A DNA stretch of 64,000 bases, taken from NCBI RefSeq assembly GCF_005796205.1, contig NZ_VAHN01000001.1:310001-374000 (forward strand), written 5' to 3'. Numbering within the stretch: the first letter of the stretch is position 1; each line of letters opens with the position of its first letter. Both the position numbers and the translations under genes were made by a program. This DNA is from Pseudarthrobacter sp. NamE2. GTDB lineage: Bacteria > Actinomycetota > Actinomycetes > Actinomycetales > Micrococcaceae. Under the pieces are notes generated by a model. The model did not search any database. It worked only from the letters and a program-made list of their open reading frames with translations, and was not told the DNA's origin. Positions 56,789 to 64,000 of the stretch are shown here, one piece after another.

Positions 56789-58163
56789 CGGTGCGGATCC
56801 ATTCGAGCAGCAAGGTCCTGCTCACCTTTCCGCGGTCCGTGACCGGAAGGCCGGCGAGGACGAAGTACTGCAGCGGACGCTTGTCCCGCGGCAGGAGGTC
56901 CTCCAGGCCGGCCCGCAACTGGGCGGCCGTGATTCCGCCGTGGGACGGGACAACACCCGCCACCACACGCTGCCCCCGCAGGTCGTCCGGCATGCCGGCA
57001 GCTACGGCGGCCGCCACCCCGGGGACCGCAGCAAGCGCCAGTTCCACTTCGTGCGGGTAGACGTTTTTTCCGGAGGTGAGGATCATGTCAGCCCGCCGGC
57101 CCAGGATGTGCAGTTCGCCTGCGTCCAGGTAGCCCTGGTCGCCCACCGTGAACCAGTCGCCAAAGGAGCGCAGGGCCTGCCCGTCATCACCCCAGAGGTA
57201 TCCGTTGCTCACCAGCGCGCTGCGGACGCAAATGTTGCCGGCCTCCCGGTCAGGCAGCGGCGCACCGCCGTCGTCAAGGATGCGGACCTCCACCCCGGGG
57301 AAGGGGCGCCCGGTGCCGGTTCCGCCTATGTCCGGCGTACTGCCGGCGGGCAGTCCGGCGCCGGATACGAAGCTCAATTCGGAGGCGCCGTAGTACTCAA
57401 AGATGGTGGCGTTCGGGGCCCAGCGCCGGGCCGCTTCCAGGGTCCGGGCATCCAGCTTCGAGCCCGCGCAGATGATGGTGCGGACGCCGGACGCGTCAAC
57501 GCATCCGGTCAGGCCGCGCTCACTGAGCATGCGCAACATGGTGGGGACCAGCACCAGCCGGGTGACGCGGTCGTGGGTGATGGCGGCGTGGACGTCTCCG
57601 ACGTCGAAATGCCCGTGGGCCTGGAATTCGGATCCTGCGTAGAGGCACTCGGAGAGGGCGTAAAGGTTGAGGCTCGACGCCAGCGGCCCTGGCGCCAGGG
57701 TGACGTCGTCCTGTCGGAGGCCGAAGAACTCGATTGACGCCTCAAAGGACTTTTCCCAGGACTGCCGCGACCGGGTGAACGCCTTGGGCACCGATGTGGT
57801 GCCGGAGGTCAGGCCGATGAGGAAGGTGCTGCCTGGCGGCCCGTCGATCAGCCGGTCGTCGGTCGAGACGGCTTCCGGTACTGCTGAAGCGTAGACCCGG
57901 CGGACAAGGTCTTCCTGCAGCTGCGGGTGCCATGCCGGGTCCAGGACTGCGCATTGCCGCGCGCCGGCGACGGCCGCGGCGAACCTGACGGCGAAGTCCA
58001 CGGAATTCGGTGTGCAGAGCGCGGTCACCGCCTTGGTTTCCGGTACCAGCGCCGCGGCGGAATCCCGGAATTCGGCCCACGCCAGGCGCCGGCCTGAGAT
58101 CACGACGGCGGTGTCGTGGGGCCTTTCGTCGGCCCAGCGCTGGATGTTGTTGAGGAAAGGCAT
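56757..58163 (-). CDS. AMP-dependent acyl-CoA synthetase/ligase
   Basis: 468 residues from ATG 58163. FLIGLTSGTTSVPKAF is the ATP loop, YYGASELSFV the acyl-adenylate motif, VGDQGYLD and LGRRADMILTSGKNVYPHEVE the hinge region, and DRGKVSR near the end bears the catalytic Lys. Shorter than long-chain ligases (~550). Substrate not evident. Forms an operon with the thiolase-like gene. Confidence 0.88.
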   Translation of the reverse strand: MPFLNNIQRWADERPHDTAVVISGRRLAWAEFRDSAAALVPETKAVTALCTPNSVDFAVRFAAAVAGARQCAVLDPAWHPQLQEDLVRRVYASAVPEAVSTDDRLIDGPPGSTFLIGLTSGTTSVPKAFTRSRQSWEKSFEASIEFFGLRQDDVTLAPGPLASSLNLYALSECLYAGSEFQAHGHFDVGDVHAAITHDRVTRLVLVPTMLRMLSERGLTGCVDASGVRTIICAGSKLDARTLEAARRWAPNATIFEYYGASELSFVSGAGLPAGSTPDIGGTGTGRPFPGVEVRILDDGGAPLPDREAGNICVRSALVSNGYLWGDDGQALRSFGDWFTVGDQGYLDAGELHILGRRADMILTSGKNVYPHEVELALAAVPGVAAAVAAGMPDDLRGQRVVAGVVPSHGGITAAQLRAGLEDLLPRDKRPLQYFVLAGLPVTDRGKVSRTLLLEWIRTGDPKARSLGY

Positions 58164-58223
58164 CGGACCAACTTTACCGGCCAGCCCGGATTGCGGCCCG
58201 GGCCCGTGGGTATTGTGACTTTT

Positions 58224-59105
58224 ATGAGTTTCAATGACAACGTGCAGCTGGATCCCTCGCAGGTCCAGGACCGGCGGGGCATGGGCCGCGGGGTGAAAGT
58301 CGGCGGCGGCATCGGTGGCGGGCTCATCCTGCTCATTGCCACCCTCCTGGGCGTCAATCCGCAGCTCCTTGAGGGCCTGGCCGGCGGCGAGGCGCCGGGA
58401 CCACAAAGCCAGGGCACCGCTCCCGCCTGCGAGACAGGCGCCGACGCTGATGCGCGCGTAGACTGCAGGATCACCGGCACGGTGAACAGCCTGAACGCGT
58501 TCTGGCCGGCCTACCTGCAGCAGTACAACGTCCGCTACCCGCAGCCGGAGACGGTCATCTTCGACCAGGCCGTCAACACCGGCTGTGGAACGGCGTCCAG
58601 CGCCGTCGGTCCCTTCTACTGCCCTGCAGACAACACCGCCTACTTTGATCCCGGGTTCTTCACCGAACTGGTTGACCGCTTCGGTTCCTCCGGCGGACCG
58701 CTGGCCCAGGAGTACGTGGTGGCCCATGAGTTCGGCCACCACATCCAGAATGTCCTGGGCAACCTGGACCGGGCACAGCAGGATCCGCAGGGCCCCGAGT
58801 CCAGTGCCGTACGCGTGGAGCTGCAGGCGGACTGCTACGCGGGCCTGTGGGCAAAGCACGCTTCCACGCAGCCCGGCCCTGACGGCCAGCCGTTCCTGGA
58901 GGCCCTCACCCAGCAGGACCTGAACGACGCGCTGTCCGCCGCATCTGCTGTGGGTGATGACCGGATCCAGGAGGCAGCCACCGGCCGGGTCACTCCCGAG
59001 GCGTGGACGCACGGCTCCAGCGAGCAGCGCCAGCGATGGTTCTACCAGGGCTACCGGACCGGCGACATCAACCAGTGCGACACGTTCAGCGCGCCCACGC
59101 TCTAG
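58224..59105 (+). CDS. Neutral zinc metallopeptidase (YpfJ/KPN_02809 family)
   Basis: 293 residues. A single membrane segment (about 30-47) follows GRGVKVGGGIGGG. The zinc site is HEFGHH near residue 170, with a Glu in VELQADCYAGLWA. Probably faces outward. Starts at ATG 58224 without a clear ribosome site. Divergent from the ligase gene. Confidence 0.9.
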   Translation: MSFNDNVQLDPSQVQDRRGMGRGVKVGGGIGGGLILLIATLLGVNPQLLEGLAGGEAPGPQSQGTAPACETGADADARVDCRITGTVNSLNAFWPAYLQQYNVRYPQPETVIFDQAVNTGCGTASSAVGPFYCPADNTAYFDPGFFTELVDRFGSSGGPLAQEYVVAHEFGHHIQNVLGNLDRAQQDPQGPESSAVRVELQADCYAGLWAKHASTQPGPDGQPFLEALTQQDLNDALSAASAVGDDRIQEAATGRVTPEAWTHGSSEQRQRWFYQGYRTGDINQCDTFSAPTL

Positions 59106-59137
59106 CAATCGATGGCTGGGCCCACGCTACCGAGGGG

Positions 59138-59163
59138 CCCCAATCGAGCTTGCGGGATTGGGG
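59138..59163. repeat. REP-like hairpin, copy B
   Basis: Perfect arms ccccaatc / gattgggg with loop gagcttgcgg, flanked by gggcccacgc at 59118. Same loop as copy A and copy C. Confidence 0.6.
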
Positions 59164-59179
59164 AGGTAGCCGGCAGGGT

Positions 59180-59207
59180 TCCCTGGCTGAGCTTGCGAGG
59201 TTAGGGA
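59180..59207. repeat. REP-like hairpin, copy C
   Basis: tccct / aggga arms with G-T pairs inside and loop tgagcttgcga. Nearly identical to copy A over 28 bases. Confidence 0.6.
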
Positions 59208-59217
59208 GCCGGTGGGG

Positions 59218-59267
59218 ACGACGACGGGCGGTTACCTTTCCTTCGAAAGGTAACCGCCCGTCGTCGT
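59218..59267. terminator. Strong bidirectional terminator
   Basis: Perfect 23-base arms 59218-59240 and 59245-59267 around a 4-base loop cttc, between the metallopeptidase gene and convergent sufT. Confidence 0.9.
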
Positions 59268-59280
59268 ACTTTCGGCTGTT

Positions 59281-59613
59281 CTAAATGTTGAAGCCGAGGG
59301 CCCGCATCTGGTCCTTGCCGTCATCGGTGATCCGCTCCGGACCCCATGGCGGCATCCACACCCAGTTCAGGCGCCAGTCGTCCACCACGCCGTCCAGCGC
59401 CTGGCCCACCTGCTCCTCAAGCACGTCGGTGAGCGGGCAGGCGGCGGTGGTCAGCGTCATGTCGATCAGCAGCGCGCCGTCGTCATCGGAGTACTTCAGG
59501 CCGTAGAGGAGGCCGAGGTCCACCACGTTGACCCCGAGTTCGGGGTCGATGACGTCCTTCAGCGCCTCTTCGACGTCCTCCAGGGCCGTCCGGCCCGGGG
59601 TGATTTCGGTCAT
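59281..59613 (-). CDS. sufT: SufT-like metal-sulfur cluster assembly factor (DUF59)
   Basis: 110 residues. EDVEEALKDVIDPELGVNVV and TLTTAACPLTD are the DUF59/PaaD core; the Cys of the latter is conserved. Helps mature Fe-S proteins. Last gene of the suf operon, 12 bases after sufC. Confidence 0.9.
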   Translation of the reverse strand: MTEITPGRTALEDVEEALKDVIDPELGVNVVDLGLLYGLKYSDDDGALLIDMTLTTAACPLTDVLEEQVGQALDGVVDDWRLNWVWMPPWGPERITDDGKDQMRALGFNI

Positions 59614-59625
59614 GGCTGGTCCTAA

Positions 59626-60417
59626 CTAGGCCTGTGCTGCTGCGGGAGCGGCGACGGCGGAACCGGCGCCCTTGACGTAACGGTCGTAGCCTTCTTCTTC
59701 CAGGCGGTCGGCGAGTTCCGGGCCGCCCTCCTCGACAACCTGGCCATCCACGAACACGTGCACGAAGTCCGGCTTGATGTAGCGCAGGATGCGGGTGTAG
59801 TGCGTGATCAGCAGGGTTCCCATGTTGCCCTGGGCGTGGGCGCGGTTCACGCCCTCGGAGACGACCTTGAGGGCGTCGACGTCCAGGCCGGAGTCGGTTT
59901 CGTCCAGGACGGCGAACTTCGGCTTGAAGAGTTCGAGCTGCAGGATCTCGACGCGCTTCTTCTCGCCGCCGGAGAAGCCCTCGTTGACGTTGCGCTGGGC
60001 GAAGTCGGCGTTGATGCGCAGCTGCTCCATGGCCGACTTGACGTCCTTGGTCCAGGTGCGCAGGGCCGGCGCCTGGCCGTCGATGGCGGTCTTGGCGGTG
60101 CGCAGGAAGTTGGTCATGGTCACGCCCGGGACCTCCACCGGGTACTGCATGGCCAGGAAGACACCGGCGCGGGCACGCTCGTCCACGCTCATCTCCAGGA
60201 CGTCTTCGCCGTCGAGGGTGATGGAACCGCTGGTGACGGTGTAGCGGGGGTGGCCTGCGATGGTGGAGGCCAGGGTGGACTTGCCCGAACCGTTGGGGCC
60301 CATGATGGCGTGCGTTTCGCCGGTCCGGATGGTCAGGCTGACGCCCTTCAGGATCTCCTTGGTGCCCTGTTCCGTCTCAATGCTGACGTGCAGGTCCTTA
60401 ATCTCAAGAGTTGACAT
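59626..60417 (-). CDS. sufC: Fe-S assembly ATPase SufC
   Basis: 263 residues. Walker A GPNGSGKST, signature FSGGEKKRVEIL, Walker B FAVLDETDSGLDVDAL, H-loop ITHYTRIL: the SufC variant with its D-S-G-L-D motif. Forms SufBC2D with the upstream products. Confidence 0.95.
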   Translation of the reverse strand: MSTLEIKDLHVSIETEQGTKEILKGVSLTIRTGETHAIMGPNGSGKSTLASTIAGHPRYTVTSGSITLDGEDVLEMSVDERARAGVFLAMQYPVEVPGVTMTNFLRTAKTAIDGQAPALRTWTKDVKSAMEQLRINADFAQRNVNEGFSGGEKKRVEILQLELFKPKFAVLDETDSGLDVDALKVVSEGVNRAHAQGNMGTLLITHYTRILRYIKPDFVHVFVDGQVVEEGGPELADRLEEEGYDRYVKGAGSAVAAPAAAQA

Positions 60418-60460
60418 GCTCTTCTTTCTTTTCGTTCGTAAGTCCGGTGCTGCAGGGCGC

Positions 60461-60817
60461 TCAGTAGTTGTCTACTGCGGCGCCGTTCAAAACATTGGTG
60501 ACGTCCACGTAGACGTCGTCGCCGTCCAGTTCGACGGCGAAAACGGGAACGGGATCGTAGGCGGGAAGCTGCAGGGGCTGGCCGCTGCGCAGGTCGAACT
60601 GGGAACCGTGGCCCCAGCATTCGATGGCGCAGCCTTCCACATCCCCTTCGGACAGCGAAATGTCGGCGTGCGAGCAGGTGTCCCCGATGGCGTGGATATC
60701 GCCCATCGAATCCCGCACCACGGCTACCGGATAATCGTCGATCAGGATACGCAGCGCCTGCTTGACCTGGATGTCATTGGCGTTGCACACCAGCTCGCCC
60801 TTGGGCTTCCCACTCAT
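60461..60817 (-). CDS. Rieske-type ferredoxin subunit in the suf operon
   Basis: 118 residues. Cys48-x-His50 and Cys67-x-x-His70 bind a [2Fe-2S] cluster. Sits between sufD and sufC, an arrangement seen in related actinobacteria. Probably passes electrons to cluster assembly or a dioxygenase; role unproven. Confidence 0.9.
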   Translation of the reverse strand: MSGKPKGELVCNANDIQVKQALRILIDDYPVAVVRDSMGDIHAIGDTCSHADISLSEGDVEGCAIECWGHGSQFDLRSGQPLQLPAYDPVPVFAVELDGDDVYVDVTNVLNGAAVDNY

Positions 60818-60832
60818 GCGTCCCTGCCTGTC

Positions 60833-62074
60833 CTAGTTGTCGCCTGCGGCGAGTTCGCGTTCCACAGCCTCGGTCAGGCGCTCTTCGAGGGCCGGGACCT
60901 TGATCTTCTGGATGATTTCGTTAAGGAAGCCACGGACCACCAGGCGGCGGGCGACGTCTTCCGGGATGCCGCGGGCCATGAGGTAGAACAGGTGCTCGTC
61001 GTCGAAGCGGCCGGTGGCGCTGGCGTGCCCGGCACCTTCGATGAGGCCCGTTTCGATTTCCAGGTTGGGAACGGAGTCCGCGCGGCAACCGTCGGTCAGG
61101 ACCAGGTTCTGGTTCTTCTCGTAGGAGTCGGTGCCTTCTGCCTGCTTCTGGATCAGGACGTCACCCACCCAGACGGTGTGCGCACCCTTGCCCTGCAGCG
61201 CGCCCTTGTAGAGCACGTTGGAGGTGCAGTTGGCCACGTTGTGGTCCACGAAGGAGCGGTGCTCAAGGTGCTGGCCGGCGTCGGCAAAGTACAGGCCGAG
61301 GAGTTCAGCCTCGGCCCCTTCACCGGCGAACCGGACGTTGGAGTTGAGCCGGACGATCTTGCCGCCGAGCGTCACGGCGATGTGCTTGTAGACGGCGTCC
61401 TTGGCAACTTCGGCGTCGTGCTGGGCCAGGTGCTTGCCGTCGTCCTCCCACAGCTGGACGGAAACCACGGTCAGCTGGGCGCCTTCGCGGACGAAAACCT
61501 CCACGTTGCCATTGTGGTCGGCGGAGCCGTCGTGCTCGAGGATCACCACGGCGCGGCTGTTTTCAAGAGCCTCGACCACCACGTGCGAGTTGGAGCGGCG
61601 GCCGGCGCCCTTGCCCGTGAGGACAACGCGGACGGGCTCGTCCAGTTCGGCGTTGGCCGGGACCTGGATGAACAGGGCCTCGTCGGCGTTGGCGGAAGCG
61701 ACGACGGCGGCACGGTCGGCGGGGACGAGCGTGGCACCGCGGGGGGCCTCGCCGGCGCGCAGCGTCCGCTGGACGAACGCCTCCGGCGCCTCGACGGCGA
61801 CGTTCAGGACGTCACCGTCGCTGGGGGCGTCGGAGAGCAGGTTGGCCAGTTCCCGGACGGGAGTGAAGCGCCATTCCTCTTCCCGGCCGGTGGGCAGTGC
61901 GAAATCGGCGACGTCGTGGCTGGTGAGGCGTTCCGCGCGGGACGCCATGACCTGCACGCCGTGGCTGTGGTGGCGGTCCACCTTCGAGGGGACGAGCTGT
62001 TCGCCCTCCTCAGTGAAACCGGCGATCGAGGGTGCGCCGATGCGCGCCTTTTCGGTGGTTGCTTCGGCAGTCAT
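60833..62074 (-). CDS. sufD: Fe-S scaffold subunit SufD
   Basis: 413 residues. The SufB/D beta-helix is clear from HVVVEALENSRAVVILEHDG and SATGRFDDEHLFYLMARGI, with the C-terminal motif RRLVVRGFLNEII. Start overlaps sufB stop by one base. Partner of SufB and SufC. Confidence 0.93.
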   Translation of the reverse strand: MTAEATTEKARIGAPSIAGFTEEGEQLVPSKVDRHHSHGVQVMASRAERLTSHDVADFALPTGREEEWRFTPVRELANLLSDAPSDGDVLNVAVEAPEAFVQRTLRAGEAPRGATLVPADRAAVVASANADEALFIQVPANAELDEPVRVVLTGKGAGRRSNSHVVVEALENSRAVVILEHDGSADHNGNVEVFVREGAQLTVVSVQLWEDDGKHLAQHDAEVAKDAVYKHIAVTLGGKIVRLNSNVRFAGEGAEAELLGLYFADAGQHLEHRSFVDHNVANCTSNVLYKGALQGKGAHTVWVGDVLIQKQAEGTDSYEKNQNLVLTDGCRADSVPNLEIETGLIEGAGHASATGRFDDEHLFYLMARGIPEDVARRLVVRGFLNEIIQKIKVPALEERLTEAVERELAAGDN

Positions 62075-63537
62075 TAACCGACGGATCCTTCCATCTGGAG
62101 TTCGATGAGGCGGTTGAGCTCAAGGGCGTATTCCATGGGGAGCTCACGGGCGATCGGCTCGATGAAGCCGCGCACGATCATGGCCATGGCCTCGTCCTCG
62201 GGCATGCCGCGGGACATGAGGTAGAACAGCTGTTCCTCACTGACGCGGGAGACAGTTGCCTCGTGTCCCAGCTGCACATCGTCCTCGCGGATGTCGATGT
62301 ACGGGTAGGTGTCAGAGCGTGAAATGGTGTCCACCAGCAGCGCGTCGCAGCGCACGGTGTTGGCTGAGTGCTTGGCGCCTTCCCGGACCTGGACCAGGCC
62401 GCGGTAGGCGGCACGGCCGCCGCCGCGGGCCACGGACTTGGAGATGATGGAGCTCTTGGTGTTCGGAGCGATGTGCACCATCTTGGAGCCGGTGTCCTGG
62501 TGCTGGCCCTCGCCGGCGAACGCGATGGACAGGGTTTCGCCCTTGGCGTGCTCACCCACGAGGTACACGGCCGGGTACTTCATGGTGACCTTGGAGCCGA
62601 TGTTGCCGTCTACCCATTCCATGGTGGCGCCCTCTTCGCAGACGGCACGCTTGGTCACCAGGTTGTACACGTTGTTGGACCAGTTCTGGATGGTGGTGTA
62701 CCGGACGCGGGCGCCCTTCTTGACCACGATTTCCACGACGGCGGAGTGCAGCGAGTCCGAGGTGTAGATCGGCGCGGTGCATCCTTCGATGTAGTGGACG
62801 TAGGAGTCCTCGTCGGCGATGATCAGGGTCCGCTCGAACTGGCCCATGTTCTCGGTGTTGATGCGGAAGTAGGCCTGCAGCGGGATGTCAACGTGGACGC
62901 CCTTCGGGACGTAGACAAAGGAGCCGCCGGACCATACAGCCGTGTTCAAGGAGGCAAACTTGTTGTCGCCCACCGGAATCACGGTGCCGAAGTATTCCTG
63001 GAAGATCTCCGGGTGCTCCTTCAGCGCGGTGTCGGTGTCCAGGAATATGACGCCCTGGGCCTCGAGGTCCTCGCGGATCTGGTGGTAGACCACCTCGGAC
63101 TCGTACTGCGCGGCAACACCGGAAACAAGGCGGCTGCGCTCGGCTTCCGGGATACCCAGCTTCTCGTACGTGTTCCGGATGTCCTCGGGCAGGTCTTCCC
63201 AGCTGGCTGCCTGCTTCTCCGTGGAGCGGACGAAGTACTTGATGTTGTCGAAGTCGATGCCGGACAGGTCCGCGCCCCAGGTGGGCATGGGCTTGCGGTC
63301 GAAGTACTTGAGGCCCTTGAGGCGGAGGTCAAGCATCCAGTCCGGCTCGCTCTTCTTGGCCGAAATGTCGCGGACAACCTCTTCGTCGAGCCCACGGCGT
63401 GCGTTCGCGCCGACGTCGTTCTTGTCGGCCCAGCCGTACTCGTAGTTGCCGATGCCGTGCAGCTCGGGATTCTTTTCCAGAATCTCCGAGATCACAGTGT
63501 TTTCGGCTACTGCTTTCTCTGATAGTTGGTCCGTCAT
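62074..63537 (-). CDS. sufB: Fe-S scaffold subunit SufB
   Basis: 487 residues from ATG 63537. Core blocks include [33 protein letters not shown] (Cys) and [21 protein letters not shown]. Builds [4Fe-4S] clusters in the SufBCD complex. Start overlaps the stop of the upstream regulator. Confidence 0.95.
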   Translation of the reverse strand: MTDQLSEKAVAENTVISEILEKNPELHGIGNYEYGWADKNDVGANARRGLDEEVVRDISAKKSEPDWMLDLRLKGLKYFDRKPMPTWGADLSGIDFDNIKYFVRSTEKQAASWEDLPEDIRNTYEKLGIPEAERSRLVSGVAAQYESEVVYHQIREDLEAQGVIFLDTDTALKEHPEIFQEYFGTVIPVGDNKFASLNTAVWSGGSFVYVPKGVHVDIPLQAYFRINTENMGQFERTLIIADEDSYVHYIEGCTAPIYTSDSLHSAVVEIVVKKGARVRYTTIQNWSNNVYNLVTKRAVCEEGATMEWVDGNIGSKVTMKYPAVYLVGEHAKGETLSIAFAGEGQHQDTGSKMVHIAPNTKSSIISKSVARGGGRAAYRGLVQVREGAKHSANTVRCDALLVDTISRSDTYPYIDIREDDVQLGHEATVSRVSEEQLFYLMSRGMPEDEAMAMIVRGFIEPIARELPMEYALELNRLIELQMEGSVG

Positions 63538-64000
63538 CACGGCCTTTCTTGCTGATGGTTGATTTCTTCGACCAGGCCGGCGGGGGCTGCAGCGGGCCTT
63601 ATGGGCGCCAGGGCAGACAGCCTGCCTGTAGGAATGTGGGTGGTGCAGACATGCCCGCCGCGGGACAGCGTGGAGAGCCGGCGCACGTCCACGCCCACCA
63701 GCCTGGCGAACACCTCGGTCTCCACGTCGCAGAACACGGGGAACCGGGCTGCGAGCTGCTGGATGGGGCAGTGGCCCTGGCACAGCTGCACACTGGAAAG
63801 GGCAGCGGGAAGCGGGGCTTTGGCCTCGATGGACGCCGTGGAGGAAACGAAATTGTCGCGGGTCAGCGCTTCGGACAATGCCCGCGCGCGGTCCGCGATG
63901 TCCGGGCCGGCCTTCTCGATCTCGGGCGCATACCGCCGTTCCATGTCGGCAAAACGCTCGACGGCGAAAGCGCGGACGGCGTCCGGTCCGGCGACTTTTT
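63537..64000 (-). CDS. sufR: SufR-like iron-sulfur transcriptional regulator, 5' end beyond the window
   Basis: Open at the right edge; about 154 codons remain, without the winged-helix domain. The C-terminal part has [20 protein letters not shown] and [10 protein letters not shown], whose cysteines bind an Fe-S cluster in SufR proteins. Overlaps sufB start by TGATG. Should repress the operon when clusters are plentiful. Confidence 0.85.
   Translation of the reverse strand, partial: KVAGPDAVRAFAVERFADMERRYAPEIEKAGPDIADRARALSEALTRDNFVSSTASIEAKAPLPAALSSVQLCQGHCPIQQLAARFPVFCDVETEVFARLVGVDVRRLSTLSRGGHVCTTHIPTGRLSALAPIRPAAAPAGLVEEINHQQERP

Overview
The window is a stretch of high-GC actinobacterial chromosome. 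Gene content and protein style point to the Micrococcaceae, most likely Arthrobacter or Pseudarthrobacter. The pointers are a DUF4193 protein, divergent glgA/glgC, a suf operon with a Rieske protein between sufD and sufC, an ECF biotin transporter (bioY-bioM-bioN), an S26B-type signal peptidase operon, and what is left of a carotenoid cluster next to idi. This assignment is inference; no rRNA or tRNA gene was seen.

Layout. 1-6 kb: the end of a GT9 glycosyltransferase gene, a DUF4193 zinc ribbon, an M50 protease, a glutathionyl-hydroquinone-reductase-like protein, a serine hydrolase and a FUSC membrane protein. 6-12.5 kb: a fatty-acid oxidation locus with two divergent operons (thiolase - large FabG - MaoC to the left; TetR regulator - acyl-CoA oxidase/dehydrogenase to the right). 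A perfect 33-bp palindrome covers the regulator's start codon. 12.5-15.3 kb: divergent glycogen genes glgA and glgC. 15.4-20.5 kb: a zinc-ribbon SDR protein, a truncated PNPOx-like gene, and a transglutaminase / alpha-E / ATP-grasp cassette. 20.6-36 kb: ordinary core genes, namely a YeiH exporter, pepN, a lipoate ligase, L31 type B, a TrmH methylase, a TauE permease, an ABC ATPase, serB, two SDRs including a MabA-like FabG, a DUF3099-SURF1-YbaK operon, an ABC-F protein, a C39-like lipoprotein and an SplB-like radical SAM protein.

37-42 kb is visibly damaged. crtE is cut short and joined to the last ~50 codons of a UbiA-type prenyltransferase, as expected if one deletion removed the rest of a C50 carotenoid cluster. 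A GT2 glycosyltransferase, a CHRD surface protein and a class F sortase each carry a one-base frameshift. 42-53.5 kb is accessory DNA. It holds a flavodoxin-like protein, small hypotheticals, a TauE gene with two compensating frameshifts, a tightly overlapping surface operon (SipW-type signal-peptide protein, S26B signal peptidase, LPXTG protein, choice-of-anchor G protein), an orphan histidine kinase, and decayed pieces of a DNA ligase, a LysE exporter and a methyltransferase.

53.5-64 kb returns to core genes: bioY-bioM-bioN, a thiolase-like protein with an AMP-dependent ligase, a neutral zinc metallopeptidase, and the operon sufR-sufB-sufD-Rieske-sufC-sufT, whose first gene runs off the right edge. 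A REP-like hairpin family occurs at 29.4 kb and 59.1-59.2 kb.
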